The translations under genes were made by a program, and so were the position numbers. Of a DNA stretch of 64,000 nt, positions 1 to 8,366 are shown piece after piece. The notes below the pieces were generated by a model, which saw nothing but the letters and a program-made list of their open reading frames with translations, searched no databases and was not told the DNA's origin. The DNA is from JABWAJ01 sp038323375 (GTDB lineage Bacteria > Bacteroidota > Bacteroidia > Chitinophagales > Saprospiraceae), in the NCBI GenBank assembly GCA_038323375.1, contig JBBQGV010000011.1:26219-90218 (forward strand). Reading direction: 5' to 3'. How positions within the stretch are numbered: position 1 is the stretch's first letter; each line of letters opens with the position of its first letter.

Positions 1-699
1 GTTATCCAATTTCGAGACGAACTGGCTGCCCGTTTCGGAGAGCAATTGATCGTGCGCAGGGTGGAAGACACGATTCGCCGGCAGGGGCTGAAAGATGGTT
101 TTGGTAAATACCCAAGCCGGAATGCGTTGCAAACCTATACGTTGCTGGAAGTGATTGAAGAATTTGAGTTTGACGCCTGCATTGGCGGCGCACGGCGCGA
201 TGAAGAAAAAGCGCGGGCCAAAGAACGCATTTTTAGCGTGCGCGATGAATTTGGCCAGTGGGATCCCAAGCGGCAGCGCCCCGAACTCTGGGACATTTAC
301 AACGGCAGCATCCGGAAAGGCGAAAACGTGCGCGTTTTCCCGATTTCCAACTGGACGGAACTTGACGTGTGGAGCTATATCCAGCAGGAAAACATCGCGC
401 TGCCTGAAATCTATTTTTCCCATCGCCGCAATTGTGTGGTCACGCCAGCCGGGCAATTGTTGGCCATTACCGAACACATCCGCTTAGATCCGGAAGATGA
501 AATTGCGGTACGCGACGTCCGTTTCCGCACGGTTGGCGACGCCACCTGCACCGCCGCAGTGGAAAGCCCGGCCACCACAGTAGAAGACATCATTCAGGAA
601 ATATTAATTGCAAAAATATCCGAGCGTGGCGCTACCCGCCTCGACGACCGCCTTTCCGAGGCCGCGATGGAAGACCGCAAAAAAAATGGCTATTTCTAA
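1..699 (+). CDS. cysD: Sulfate adenylyltransferase subunit 2, 5'-truncated by window edge
   Basis: Catalytic subunit of ATP sulfurylase, which makes adenosine 5'-phosphosulfate from ATP and sulfate together with the GTPase subunit CysN. The reading frame is open from base 1, so the start and the N-terminal PP-loop lie upstream. What remains is typical CysD sequence: 'GFGKYPSRNALQTYTLLEVI', 'CIGGARRDEEKARAKER', 'SVRDEFGQWDPK', and the end 'RLDDRLSEAAMEDRKKNGYF', which is how this family closes. It is the first visible gene of a plus-strand sulfate-assimilation cluster, with cysN about 200 bases downstream. Its TAA stop is also the first three bases of a MITE-like repeat that fills the gap to cysN. 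Identification is secure; only the N-terminus is unseen. Confidence 0.96.
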   Translation, partial: VIQFRDELAARFGEQLIVRRVEDTIRRQGLKDGFGKYPSRNALQTYTLLEVIEEFEFDACIGGARRDEEKARAKERIFSVRDEFGQWDPKRQRPELWDIYNGSIRKGENVRVFPISNWTELDVWSYIQQENIALPEIYFSHRRNCVVTPAGQLLAITEHIRLDPEDEIAVRDVRFRTVGDATCTAAVESPATTVEDIIQEILIAKISERGATRLDDRLSEAAMEDRKKNGYF

Positions 700-847
700 G
701 GGTCGCTTTCTCCGGGCAAGGCATTTTGATTATAACCAAGGCGGGGAATCCCGACCTTAGCCATAGCTAAGGGAGGCGGTTCCCCAACGCAGGGTAGGAG
801 CAAAAGCCTCCTGGAAAAGTGGACAGTTATTATTTCAGCGACCCTAA
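697..847. repeat. MITE-like element, family A, copy 1
   Basis: This element fills the cysD-cysN gap. Its right end reads TTATTATTTCAGCGACCCT, the reverse complement of the left end AGGGTCGCTGAATTAATAA seen in copy 2 at 14209. In this copy the left end keeps only 'aagggtcgc' and then joins internal sequence; compared with copy 2 it lacks about 18 bases lying between two GTCGC repeats. The body (around 730-835) is nearly identical to copy 2, including a stretch rich in C and G runs and 'ctcctggaaaagtggacag'. There is no coding capacity. I infer a non-autonomous inverted-repeat element; the mobilising enzyme is not in this window. Confidence 0.8.
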
Positions 848-897
848 GCGCTTGTTCGGAAGGATTTAAAACAAAAATGAATTGCAAATAATTGACC

Positions 898-2160
898 ATG
901 AATATTTTAAAATTTATAACCGCCGGCAGTGTTGATGATGGAAAAAGTACCCTCATTGGCCGCCTGCTGTTTGATTCCAACGCAGTATCGCACGACGTTT
1001 TAGAAACGCTGGAGCGCCAGAGCCGCAACAAAGCAGATGGCGAGCTCGACCTGTCGTTGCTCACCGATGGCCTGCGCGCAGAACGCGAACAGGGCATTAC
1101 CATTGATGTGGCTTACAAATACTTTAGCACAGCGCGCCGGAAATTCATCATCGCCGATGCGCCCGGCCACGTGCAGTACACTCGCAATATGGTTACCGGT
1201 GCCTCCAATGCCGATCTGGCGATCATCCTCGTGGATGCGCGGCAAGGAGTTGTGGAACAAACCCACCGGCACAGCTTAGTCGCTTCTCTGATGGGCATTC
1301 CCCGAATTGTGCTGGCAATCAATAAATTAGACCTCGTTGAATACAGCGAGGAGCGCTTTTACAAAATTGCAGCAGCCTATCAAACATTGGCTGAAAAACT
1401 GAACCTGCGCAACATCACCTTCATCCCCATCAGCGCGCTGGCTGGCGATAATGTAGTACTGCCTTCGGCCAACATGCTCTGGTACCTCGGGCCTACCTTG
1501 CTGGAACACCTTGAAACGGTAGAAATCGAACCGGAAGCGGATCACGACGCGCCCCGTTTTCAGGTGCAATACGTCATCCGTCCCAAATCGAGCGAATGGC
1601 ACGATTACCGGGGCTATGCGGGAAGCCTGCGCAGTGGTGTTTTTCGCCGGGGCGACCGGGTGGTCGTGTTGCCTGCCGGGATCGAAACGGAAATTGTAGC
1701 CATTGAGGTCAATCAGGTACAAGTTGAGGAAGCTTTTGCCCCGCAACCTTTGGTGCTGCACCTTGCCCATGACATTGACGTTTCGCGGGGGGATACCATC
1801 GCCCGCGCCGATGCCCAGCCTGCTGTTGCTCAGGATTTGGAAGCAACCCTGTGCTGGATGAGCGAACGCCCGCTACAGCCCGGCGACAAGTTGCTGTTGC
1901 GGCAAAATTCAGCCACGGTCAAAGCCATCGTCAAGTCCATTGAATACCGCATAGATGTACACACGTTCAACCACCTTCCGGACGACAAACTGCAACTCAA
2001 CGACATCGGGCTGGTGCGCCTTCGCACGGCACAACCTTTGGTTTTTGATACCTACAAGCAAAACCGGCACAGCGGCGGCTTCATTCTGGTGAATGAAAAC
2101 ACCTATGATACCGTGGCGGCAGGAATGCTGGAATATACAACAGAACTCCAGTTCGGTTGA
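898..2160 (+). CDS. cysN: Sulfate adenylyltransferase subunit 1 (GTPase)
   Basis: Regulatory GTPase of ATP sulfurylase; GTP hydrolysis drives APS synthesis by CysD. The protein is 420 residues. It has an EF-Tu-like G domain with P-loop 'GSVDDGKST' near residue 10, the G2/G3 region 'EREQGITIDVAYKYF' and 'DAPGHVQYTRNM', and G4 'INKLDLV', followed by two beta-barrel domains. There is no C-terminal APS kinase (CysC) domain, so this is the short form. I chose the ATG at 898; a TTG two codons upstream (892) is possible but the family starts at 'MNILKF'-like sequence. The last residues (TELQFG) are encoded by a copy of the GAACTCCAGTTCGG sequence that also forms the palindrome just downstream, so the C-terminus appears to have been altered by a repeat. 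Confidence 0.96.
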   Translation: MNILKFITAGSVDDGKSTLIGRLLFDSNAVSHDVLETLERQSRNKADGELDLSLLTDGLRAEREQGITIDVAYKYFSTARRKFIIADAPGHVQYTRNMVTGASNADLAIILVDARQGVVEQTHRHSLVASLMGIPRIVLAINKLDLVEYSEERFYKIAAAYQTLAEKLNLRNITFIPISALAGDNVVLPSANMLWYLGPTLLEHLETVEIEPEADHDAPRFQVQYVIRPKSSEWHDYRGYAGSLRSGVFRRGDRVVVLPAGIETEIVAIEVNQVQVEEAFAPQPLVLHLAHDIDVSRGDTIARADAQPAVAQDLEATLCWMSERPLQPGDKLLLRQNSATVKAIVKSIEYRIDVHTFNHLPDDKLQLNDIGLVRLRTAQPLVFDTYKQNRHSGGFILVNENTYDTVAAGMLEYTTELQFG

Positions 2161-2198
2161 TGTGTCGCGTACCGCCGAACTCCAGTTCGGCGGGTACG
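2143..2198. repeat. Palindromic repeat overlapping the cysN 3' end (family F)
   Basis: A near-perfect palindrome at 2168-2198 has arms CGTACCGCCGAACT and AGTTCGGCGGGTACG around a CC centre. A direct copy of its centre (GAACTCCAGTTCGG) lies at 2143-2156 inside the end of cysN. A related palindrome is at 39707-39738. The position between cysN and cobA would put a hairpin in the operon transcript, which could attenuate or stabilise it; that role is inference. Confidence 0.75.
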
Positions 2199-2260
2199 AC
2201 CAGACTTCGATTCTGTTGAATAATAAATCAAAAGATTAACCCACAACAACAAAATAAATC

Positions 2261-3055
2261 ATGAATCATCAAATACCTGCTTCCCTGTTCGATCCTTGCA
2301 AACGCCCGGAACTGATTCTTATCGGTGCCGGAATCGGCGACCCCGAATTGCTGACCATCAAAGGGCTGAAAGCGTTGCAACAAGCCGACGTCGTACTCTA
2401 CGATGCGCTGGTGAACGAAGCATTGCTGCAACACGCACCCGCCGACGCCATCCGCATTTATGTTGGGAAACGGCGCGGCAAAAAATCCCATACCCAGCCG
2501 GAAATCAATGAACTGATTGTAGACTGTGCGCGGGCTTTTGGAAAAGTTGTGCGCCTGAAAGGGGGTGACCCTTTTGTGTTCGGAAGGGGGATGGAAGAGC
2601 TGCAATACGCACAGGAACAGGGCCTTGACGTGTCTTATATTCCCGGCGTTTCGAGCGCCATTGCAGCCCCCGGTCTGGCAGGCATTGCGGTGACCCTGCG
2701 CGGAGCCAGTCGTGGTTTTTGGGTATTGACCGCCACGACGGATACCGGAGAACTAAACCCGGAAATATATGAAGTCGCCCGCACCAACGCGACGGCGGTC
2801 GTCCTGATGGGACTTGCCAAACTCCCCGAAATCGCACAGGCATTCGCGCAAAGCGGCAAACAGGAACTTCCGGTCGCCATCATTCAAAATGCTTCTTTGC
2901 CCCAACAGCGAATGCTGGTTGGCCGTGTTTCGGACATTGCCGGAAAGGCGGCGCTTTCGGGCATTGGCAGTCCTGCAGTGATTGTTGTGGGGGAAGTGGT
3001 CGGCCGGTTGTTAAAGGGGCGAGGGGCAAGTTTGCAAGGAGCAAGTTTGATATAG
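2261..3055 (+). CDS. cobA: Uroporphyrinogen-III C-methyltransferase (SUMT), siroheme branch
   Basis: Uses two S-adenosylmethionines to methylate uroporphyrinogen III to precorrin-2, the first committed step to siroheme, the cofactor of sulfite reductase. The 264-residue protein shows 'LIGAGIGDPELLTIKGL' (the family usually has GAGPGDP; here P is I), 'VVLYDALV', 'RLKGGDPFVFGRG', and 'GVSSAIAAPGLAGI'. It is a stand-alone SUMT; the next step is supplied by the dehydrogenase domain of the fusion gene at 8344. The final dozen codons (KGRGASLQGASLI) lie in a 'gggcaagtttgcaagg' repeat, so the C-terminal tail is probably an add-on from repeat sequence. It sits 28 bases upstream of cysJ. Confidence 0.94.
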   Translation: MNHQIPASLFDPCKRPELILIGAGIGDPELLTIKGLKALQQADVVLYDALVNEALLQHAPADAIRIYVGKRRGKKSHTQPEINELIVDCARAFGKVVRLKGGDPFVFGRGMEELQYAQEQGLDVSYIPGVSSAIAAPGLAGIAVTLRGASRGFWVLTATTDTGELNPEIYEVARTNATAVVLMGLAKLPEIAQAFAQSGKQELPVAIIQNASLPQQRMLVGRVSDIAGKAALSGIGSPAVIVVGEVVGRLLKGRGASLQGASLI

Positions 3056-3083
3056 AACTTATTGACCATAAAACATTTACACC

Positions 3084-4889
3084 ATGACCAAGATCGCAAC
3101 GGCGCCGATTGGCCGGTTTGATGAAGCTCTCTTAAAAAAGCTGAGTTCGGAGCACTCGGCTGAGCAACAGCTTTGGCTCAGCGGTTTTTTGTATGGCTTG
3201 GCCACCGCCGGTCAACCCGAGGCCGTCATCGCTCCGGCGCAGCAGGCGCATGTGCAGGCACCGAAAGTTCAGCTATTGTATGGCTCTCAGACCGGCAATA
3301 GCAAAAAAGTAGCCCAAAAGGCGGCTGCGCTGATCGGCGAACAAGGCTGGGACGTTACGGTAACGGATCTTGCCGATTACGCGGTCAAAAACCTGAAGAC
3401 CGCTCAAATCGCATTGTTTGTGGTCAGTACACAGGGAGAAGGCACGCCGCCAACCGCTGCGGAATCCTTTTACGAATGGCTGCACAGTGCGCGGGTGCCG
3501 AAACTTCCCGACCTTCAGTTTGCGGTATGCAGTCTGGGCGACAGCAGCTACCTGAAGTTTTGCCAAACGGGCAAAGACTTCGACGCCCGGCTGGAGGCTT
3601 TAGGTGCCAACCGTCTTACTCCGCGCATTGATTGCGATTTGGAATATGAAGAAATGGCTGAACAATGGGCGGCTACGGTCGTGAGTCGCCTGAAAACGGT
3701 GGCCGGGGCGCAACCTGCTGCGGTGTTGAAAGAACAGTTGCCAAAGCCAGCCTACGTGGCGGGATTCAACCGGAAAAACCCGTATCACGCGCCGGTGCTG
3801 GAAAAAATTCGGCTCAACGGGCGGGGCTCAGCCAAAGAAACGTACCATATTGAGCTTGGACTGGAAGGCTCGGGACTGGTTTATGAGCCTGGAGATTCGC
3901 TGGGCATTCTGGCGCACAATTCGGATCGGCTGGTAGAACAGGTGCTGGCTGCGGCCAAATTTTCGGGTGCCGAACAGGTTGAATATGCCGGGAAAGCGGC
4001 TAGCTTAGCAAGTATTTTAAAAACCCACAAAGAGCTGTCAGTTCTGAACCGCAACGTTTTAGATCAGTATGCAGAGAAGGCGGGTCATGAAAACCTCAAA
4101 GCGATCACGACAGACCATGAGCGGTTGAAAAAATACCTCTGGGGACGTAATGCCGGGGATTTATTGCGGGAATTCCCTGCCACGCTGACCCCGCAGCAAT
4201 TGACGGATATCCTGCGCAACATCGCACCACGCCTGTATTCCATTGCTTCCAGCTTAGCGGCACATCCGGATGAAGTTCACCTCACGGTATCGGCGCTGCG
4301 TTACGAATTTGGAAGAACCAACCGCGAGGGCCTGGCTTCCACCTTCCTTGCTGATCGGGTGGATGTTGGAGATCATGTCGAGGTTTTTGTAGAGCGCAAT
4401 GAATATTTCAAACTCCCTGCCGACGACAGCGCCGACATCATTATGGTCGGGCCTGGCACTGGCGTTGCGCCGTTCCGGGCATTTGTGGAGGAGCGGAATG
4501 AATTGCGGGATTCCGGTTCGCCGAAGCAAGGCAGGAACTGGTTGTTTTTTGGAAATCCAAACTTCACAACCGATTTTCTATACCAGCGGGAGTGGCTGCA
4601 ATACCTGAAAACCGGTGCGCTCGACCGCTTAGATGTGGCTTTTTCGCGCGATCAGCAGGAAAAAATATACGTGCAGCACCGCCTGCTGGAAAAAGGGCGG
4701 CAATTGTTCGAGCGCATCGAAAACGGGGCATACTGCTATGTTTGCGGCGATAAAAACCGCATGGCCGCAGATGTGCAACAGGCTTTTCTTCAAATCATTG
4801 CACGGGAAAGCGGTAAAGGCGAGGCTTTTGCGGCAGAATACCTGAGCAATTTGAAAAAACAACGGCGGTATTTGGAGGATGTGTATTAA
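3084..4889 (+). CDS. cysJ: Sulfite reductase (NADPH) flavoprotein subunit
   Basis: Electron-donating subunit of assimilatory sulfite reductase: NADPH to FAD to FMN to the CysI hemoprotein. The 601 residues match the family length. An N-terminal flavodoxin domain (about 70-205) begins 'LLYGSQTGNSKKVAQK'; the FAD domain includes 'RLYSIASSLAAHPDEVHLTV' and 'GLASTFLADR'; the NADPH domain has 'IIMVGPGTGVAPFRAFVEER' and 'YVCGDKNRMAADV'; and the C-terminus is 'KKQRRYLEDVY', ending in an aromatic residue as expected. ATG 3084 fits the usual short N-terminal extension. It is separated from its partner cysI by the CHR transporter gene. Both subunits in one operon indicate the E. coli-type alpha/beta sulfite reductase. 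Confidence 0.96.
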   Translation: MTKIATAPIGRFDEALLKKLSSEHSAEQQLWLSGFLYGLATAGQPEAVIAPAQQAHVQAPKVQLLYGSQTGNSKKVAQKAAALIGEQGWDVTVTDLADYAVKNLKTAQIALFVVSTQGEGTPPTAAESFYEWLHSARVPKLPDLQFAVCSLGDSSYLKFCQTGKDFDARLEALGANRLTPRIDCDLEYEEMAEQWAATVVSRLKTVAGAQPAAVLKEQLPKPAYVAGFNRKNPYHAPVLEKIRLNGRGSAKETYHIELGLEGSGLVYEPGDSLGILAHNSDRLVEQVLAAAKFSGAEQVEYAGKAASLASILKTHKELSVLNRNVLDQYAEKAGHENLKAITTDHERLKKYLWGRNAGDLLREFPATLTPQQLTDILRNIAPRLYSIASSLAAHPDEVHLTVSALRYEFGRTNREGLASTFLADRVDVGDHVEVFVERNEYFKLPADDSADIIMVGPGTGVAPFRAFVEERNELRDSGSPKQGRNWLFFGNPNFTTDFLYQREWLQYLKTGALDRLDVAFSRDQQEKIYVQHRLLEKGRQLFERIENGAYCYVCGDKNRMAADVQQAFLQIIARESGKGEAFAAEYLSNLKKQRRYLEDVY

Positions 4890-5246
4890 GGAAAAGGGAC
4901 TGCAAAACTTGTCCCGTACAACGGACAAACGCTGTGAGACTCCCTTTAACTCTGTGAAACCTCGTGTAATTTTATGAGCTTGTTCGGAAATTCGAGACAA
5001 CCTGAATAGACTTGTTGCGACGGGATCATCGCGGGTCTAAAATGGCTCTTTTTCACCCACTCTTCGCCTTTTTTCGGTCACGTAGCTGGGCTATGTTCCC
5101 TCAAAAAGCCTTTGACTGGATGACTGAGCGATCCCGAAGGGGGAATGCCCAGTGGGTATTCAAGTGAAGGAATGCGCCAGCAGTGTGTAGTAGCTCATTT
5201 TTCCCACCACGCTGCCCCATCGCAACAAGTCTAATATCAAAAACGC
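4890..5246. repeat. Intergenic region with an inverted-repeat element
   Basis: This 357-base gap between cysJ and the CHR transporter holds no gene. At 4929-4958 there is a degraded piece of the 'gtgagactccctttaactc' palindrome family (better copies at 14409 and 37255). At 4979-4995 is a short 'cttgttcggaaat' motif that recurs near 851 and 32551. From 5008 to 5232 is an element whose ends are perfect 13-base inverted repeats, AGACTTGTTGCGA at 5008-5020 and its complement at 5220-5232. Its interior (about 5055-5125) contains 'cggtcacgtagctgggctat', a core that recurs in elements at 42282 and 59036. Confidence 0.75.
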
Positions 5247-6566
5247 ATGAAAGATCACTTGCCTCCCACCGCACCCACTTTCCGTGAAGCCTTCTGGTTC
5301 TGGCTTCGACTGGGGTTCATCAGCTTCGGCGGGCCGGCAGGGCAGATTGCGATCATGCACGATTTTTTGGTGGATAAAAAGCGCTGGATCAGCAATTCTA
5401 AATTCCTGCATGCGCTGAACTATTGCATGTTACTGCCCGGACCGGAAGCGCAGCAATTGGCAACCTACACCGGTTGGATGCTGCACGGCACGAAAGGCGG
5501 ACTGGCGGCGGGCATCCTTTTTGTTTTGCCTTCGGCTATCCTTTTGTGGGGGTTGAGCCTGTTATACGTTACCTACGGGCAAATTCCGGCAGTACAATCG
5601 GTATTTGTTTTTCTAAAACCAGCTGTGGTGGCCATTGTGCTTGGAGCAATCTTTAAAATTGGAAAAAAATCCCTGCAAACCCCCTTGCATTATGGGGTAG
5701 CTGCGGCCGCTTTTGTAGCGATTTATTTTTTGAAAGTGCCTTTTCCAATCCTGATTTTCGGCTCTGTTTTGTTCGGGTTGGCGGTCGTTTATCTGACTCC
5801 ATCCCAACGGACAGGAAATACCAGCTCCGGAAATTTACAAGATCAGGAAGAAGCCGCTTACCTCATCAACCGGGATACCGTTGTGCCGGGCAGCCGATTT
5901 TCGGCAGCGCGCTTAACACGGCAAATTGGACTTGGCTTTTTACTTGGGGTATTGCCCTTAATCCTGTTCGGCGCTTTTGCGACTGATTTTGATTTTTGGA
6001 AAAAACTCTCCCTGTTTTTCACGCAGGCGGCCTTTGTTACTTTTGGCGGCGCTTATGCGGTGCTGCCCTATGTGGCGCAGGTTAGCGTGGAGCAATTCGG
6101 CTGGCTTACGAATCTTGAAATGCTTGACGGCCTGGCTTTGGGCGAAACTACGCCCGGTCCGCTCATCATCGTGCTGGCATTTGTAGGCTTCATGGCTGGC
6201 CACACTAATTCTGGCGGTTCGCTTCTTGTAGCTTCGATGGCTTTAGTAACGACCGTTTATTATACTTTTTTGCCTTCCTTCCTCTTCATTTTTGCTGGCG
6301 CCCCCCTTATTGAACGGACGCAGGCCAGTCCGGTCATAAAATCGGTTTTACAGTTTACCACAGCTACTGTGGCCGGCGTCATTTTGAGTTTGTGTCTGTA
6401 CCTGGGGCAGGCGGTGATCGCGCCGGAATGGCCAAAAATTCAGGGAATACCGCTTGCGTGGATCCTGATATCTTTAGCTGCGCTTCAATATTTCAAAATT
6501 AACATGGTGGTTTGGATCGGCATCAGCGCCGTTGCCGGATTGCTGCTGAACCTTACTGGTTTATAA
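5247..6566 (+). CDS. CHR-family anion transporter (ChrA-like), candidate sulfate permease
   Basis: Integral membrane protein of 439 residues with about ten to twelve hydrophobic segments in two related halves, the long form of the chromate ion transporter family. Diagnostic stretches are 'FWFWLRLGFISFGGPAGQIA', 'LLPGPEAQQLATYTGW' in the first half and 'TQAAFVTFGGAYAVLPYVAQ', 'GLALGETTPGPLIIVLAFVG' in the second. Characterised members export chromate, a sulfate analogue. Its place between cysJ and cysI, in a cluster with no other visible sulfate importer, suggests that sulfate or sulfite may be the natural substrate; this is inference from context. It begins downstream of a repeat element and ends 30 bases before cysI. 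Confidence 0.9.
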   Translation: MKDHLPPTAPTFREAFWFWLRLGFISFGGPAGQIAIMHDFLVDKKRWISNSKFLHALNYCMLLPGPEAQQLATYTGWMLHGTKGGLAAGILFVLPSAILLWGLSLLYVTYGQIPAVQSVFVFLKPAVVAIVLGAIFKIGKKSLQTPLHYGVAAAAFVAIYFLKVPFPILIFGSVLFGLAVVYLTPSQRTGNTSSGNLQDQEEAAYLINRDTVVPGSRFSAARLTRQIGLGFLLGVLPLILFGAFATDFDFWKKLSLFFTQAAFVTFGGAYAVLPYVAQVSVEQFGWLTNLEMLDGLALGETTPGPLIIVLAFVGFMAGHTNSGGSLLVASMALVTTVYYTFLPSFLFIFAGAPLIERTQASPVIKSVLQFTTATVAGVILSLCLYLGQAVIAPEWPKIQGIPLAWILISLAALQYFKINMVVWIGISAVAGLLLNLTGL

Positions 6567-6596
6567 AATCCGTAAAGTTTGCCAAACAAAAAGAAC

Positions 6597-8366
6597 ATGC
6601 AACCAGAAACGAAACCTTCCCACACGGAAGTCGAACACGTCAAGGCCAAAAGCAATTACCTGCGCGGCACTTTAGTAGAAAGCTTAGAAAACGGCATCAC
6701 CGGAGCGCTGTTTCCCGATGATACGCACCTCATCAAATTTCACGGCACCTATCAGCAAACCGACCGCGACCTTGACAGCGAGCGCACCCGTCAAAAATTG
6801 GAACCGCTCTATTCTTTCATGATCCGGGTGCGGGTACCTGGCGGCATCGCCTCGCCCAGACAATGGTTGCGCATGGATGAATTGGCGGATCAATACGGAA
6901 ACGGTACGCTGAAATTGACCACCCGGCAGGCTTTTCAATTGCACGGGGTTTATAAACGCAACCTGAAAGCCGCCATTCAGGGGTTCAACGCAGTGCTTTT
7001 GGACAGCATCGCGGGCTGTGGTGACGTGAACCGGAATGTGATGTGCAGCGTCAATCCTGACGAAAGTCGCGTTCACGCCGCGATGTACGAAGTGTCCAAA
7101 GCCATTAGTGCTGCATTCACCCCCCAAACCGGCGCGTATGCCGAAATCTGGGCACCACCCGGCCTGGAAGCAGCGGAGGATTTGCCGAAAGGCAGCAAAG
7201 AAGAAGGCAATTGGAGCAAGGTTTTCCTTGCTTCAGCAGCGCAGGAAGACGTTGAACCTGTGTACGGTAAAACCTATTTGCCCCGAAAATTCAAAATTGC
7301 CATAGCCGCGCCACCGGAAAATGACCCGGATATTTTTGCCAACGACATCGGCTTAGTTGCCATTGAAAAAAATGGCGAATTAGCCGGGTTCAATTTTGCT
7401 GTGGGCGGCGGTTTGGGCATGACATTTGGGATGCCCGACACCTTTCCGCGCCTTGCCGATTTGCTGGGGTTTGTGAAACAGGAGGATGTTGTAAATGTTT
7501 GTGAAGCGGTCATCACCACCCAGCGCGATTTTGGCAACCGCGAAAACCGCAAATTCAGCCGCCTCAAATACACCATCGAGCGCATGGGATTAGAAGCCTT
7601 CCGGCAAGAGGTGGAAACGCGCTCCGGTGTTGCCTTCGAGCCGCTGCGGCCTTTCCAGTTCAAACACTCGGGCGACCGCTTTGGCTGGACGCAGGGACAA
7701 AGTGGGCGATTCCACCTGACGTTGTTCATTGAAGGCGGGCGGGTGCAGGATGCCGAAAATTACCTGTTGAAAACGGCGCTTCGGGAAGTCGCGACCTTGC
7801 TGCGCGAAGGAGAATTTCGCCTTACCGGCAATCAAAACTTGCTGATTGGCAATGTTTTACCTGAACAACGCATTGAGGTAGAAAACACGCTCCTAAAATA
7901 TGGCGTGCTGGAACCGACGTTCCGGCAAACCGCGCTTCGCCTCAACTCAATTGCCTGCGTAGCCCTGCCAACCTGTACCCTCGCTTTTGCGGAAGCAGAG
8001 CGCTACCTGCCCCAGTTGATTGATCAAATAGATGCGATTCTTCGAAAATACCACATGCAAAAAGAAGCGATTAATATTCGCATGACCGGGTGTCCCAATG
8101 GCTGCGGCCGCCCTTATCTTGCGGAGATTGGCTTTGTCGGGAAGTCGCCCGGTTATTACAACCTCTACCTCGGTGCAGCGCACGACGGCAGCCGGCTGAA
8201 CAAACTCTACCGCGAAATGCTGGACGAAGCTGCCATTTTGCGCGAGTTGGAGCCGTTGATTGCTTCTTATGCCATGAAGCGGAATCCAGGGGAGCGCTTT
8301 GGCGATTTTGTCATCCGGATGGGGTACATAACAGCAACAACGCATGGCACGAATTTCCACAACTGA
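6597..8366 (+). CDS. cysI: Sulfite reductase (NADPH) hemoprotein subunit
   Basis: Catalyses six-electron reduction of sulfite to sulfide at a siroheme-[4Fe-4S] centre. The cluster/siroheme ligands are visible as two Cys pairs near the C-terminal third: 'CVALPTC' and, about 38 residues later, 'CPNGC' in 'MTGCPNGCGRPYLAEIGFVG'. Substrate and siroheme contacts are suggested by 'LKLTTRQAFQLHG' and 'RNVMCSVNP'. The protein is 589 residues from the ATG at 6597; a TTG at 6579 would add six residues and is less likely. The 3' end overlaps the start of the next gene by 23 bases, implying translational coupling with the siroheme-synthesis fusion protein. Confidence 0.96.
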   Translation: MQPETKPSHTEVEHVKAKSNYLRGTLVESLENGITGALFPDDTHLIKFHGTYQQTDRDLDSERTRQKLEPLYSFMIRVRVPGGIASPRQWLRMDELADQYGNGTLKLTTRQAFQLHGVYKRNLKAAIQGFNAVLLDSIAGCGDVNRNVMCSVNPDESRVHAAMYEVSKAISAAFTPQTGAYAEIWAPPGLEAAEDLPKGSKEEGNWSKVFLASAAQEDVEPVYGKTYLPRKFKIAIAAPPENDPDIFANDIGLVAIEKNGELAGFNFAVGGGLGMTFGMPDTFPRLADLLGFVKQEDVVNVCEAVITTQRDFGNRENRKFSRLKYTIERMGLEAFRQEVETRSGVAFEPLRPFQFKHSGDRFGWTQGQSGRFHLTLFIEGGRVQDAENYLLKTALREVATLLREGEFRLTGNQNLLIGNVLPEQRIEVENTLLKYGVLEPTFRQTALRLNSIACVALPTCTLAFAEAERYLPQLIDQIDAILRKYHMQKEAINIRMTGCPNGCGRPYLAEIGFVGKSPGYYNLYLGAAHDGSRLNKLYREMLDEAAILRELEPLIASYAMKRNPGERFGDFVIRMGYITATTHGTNFHN

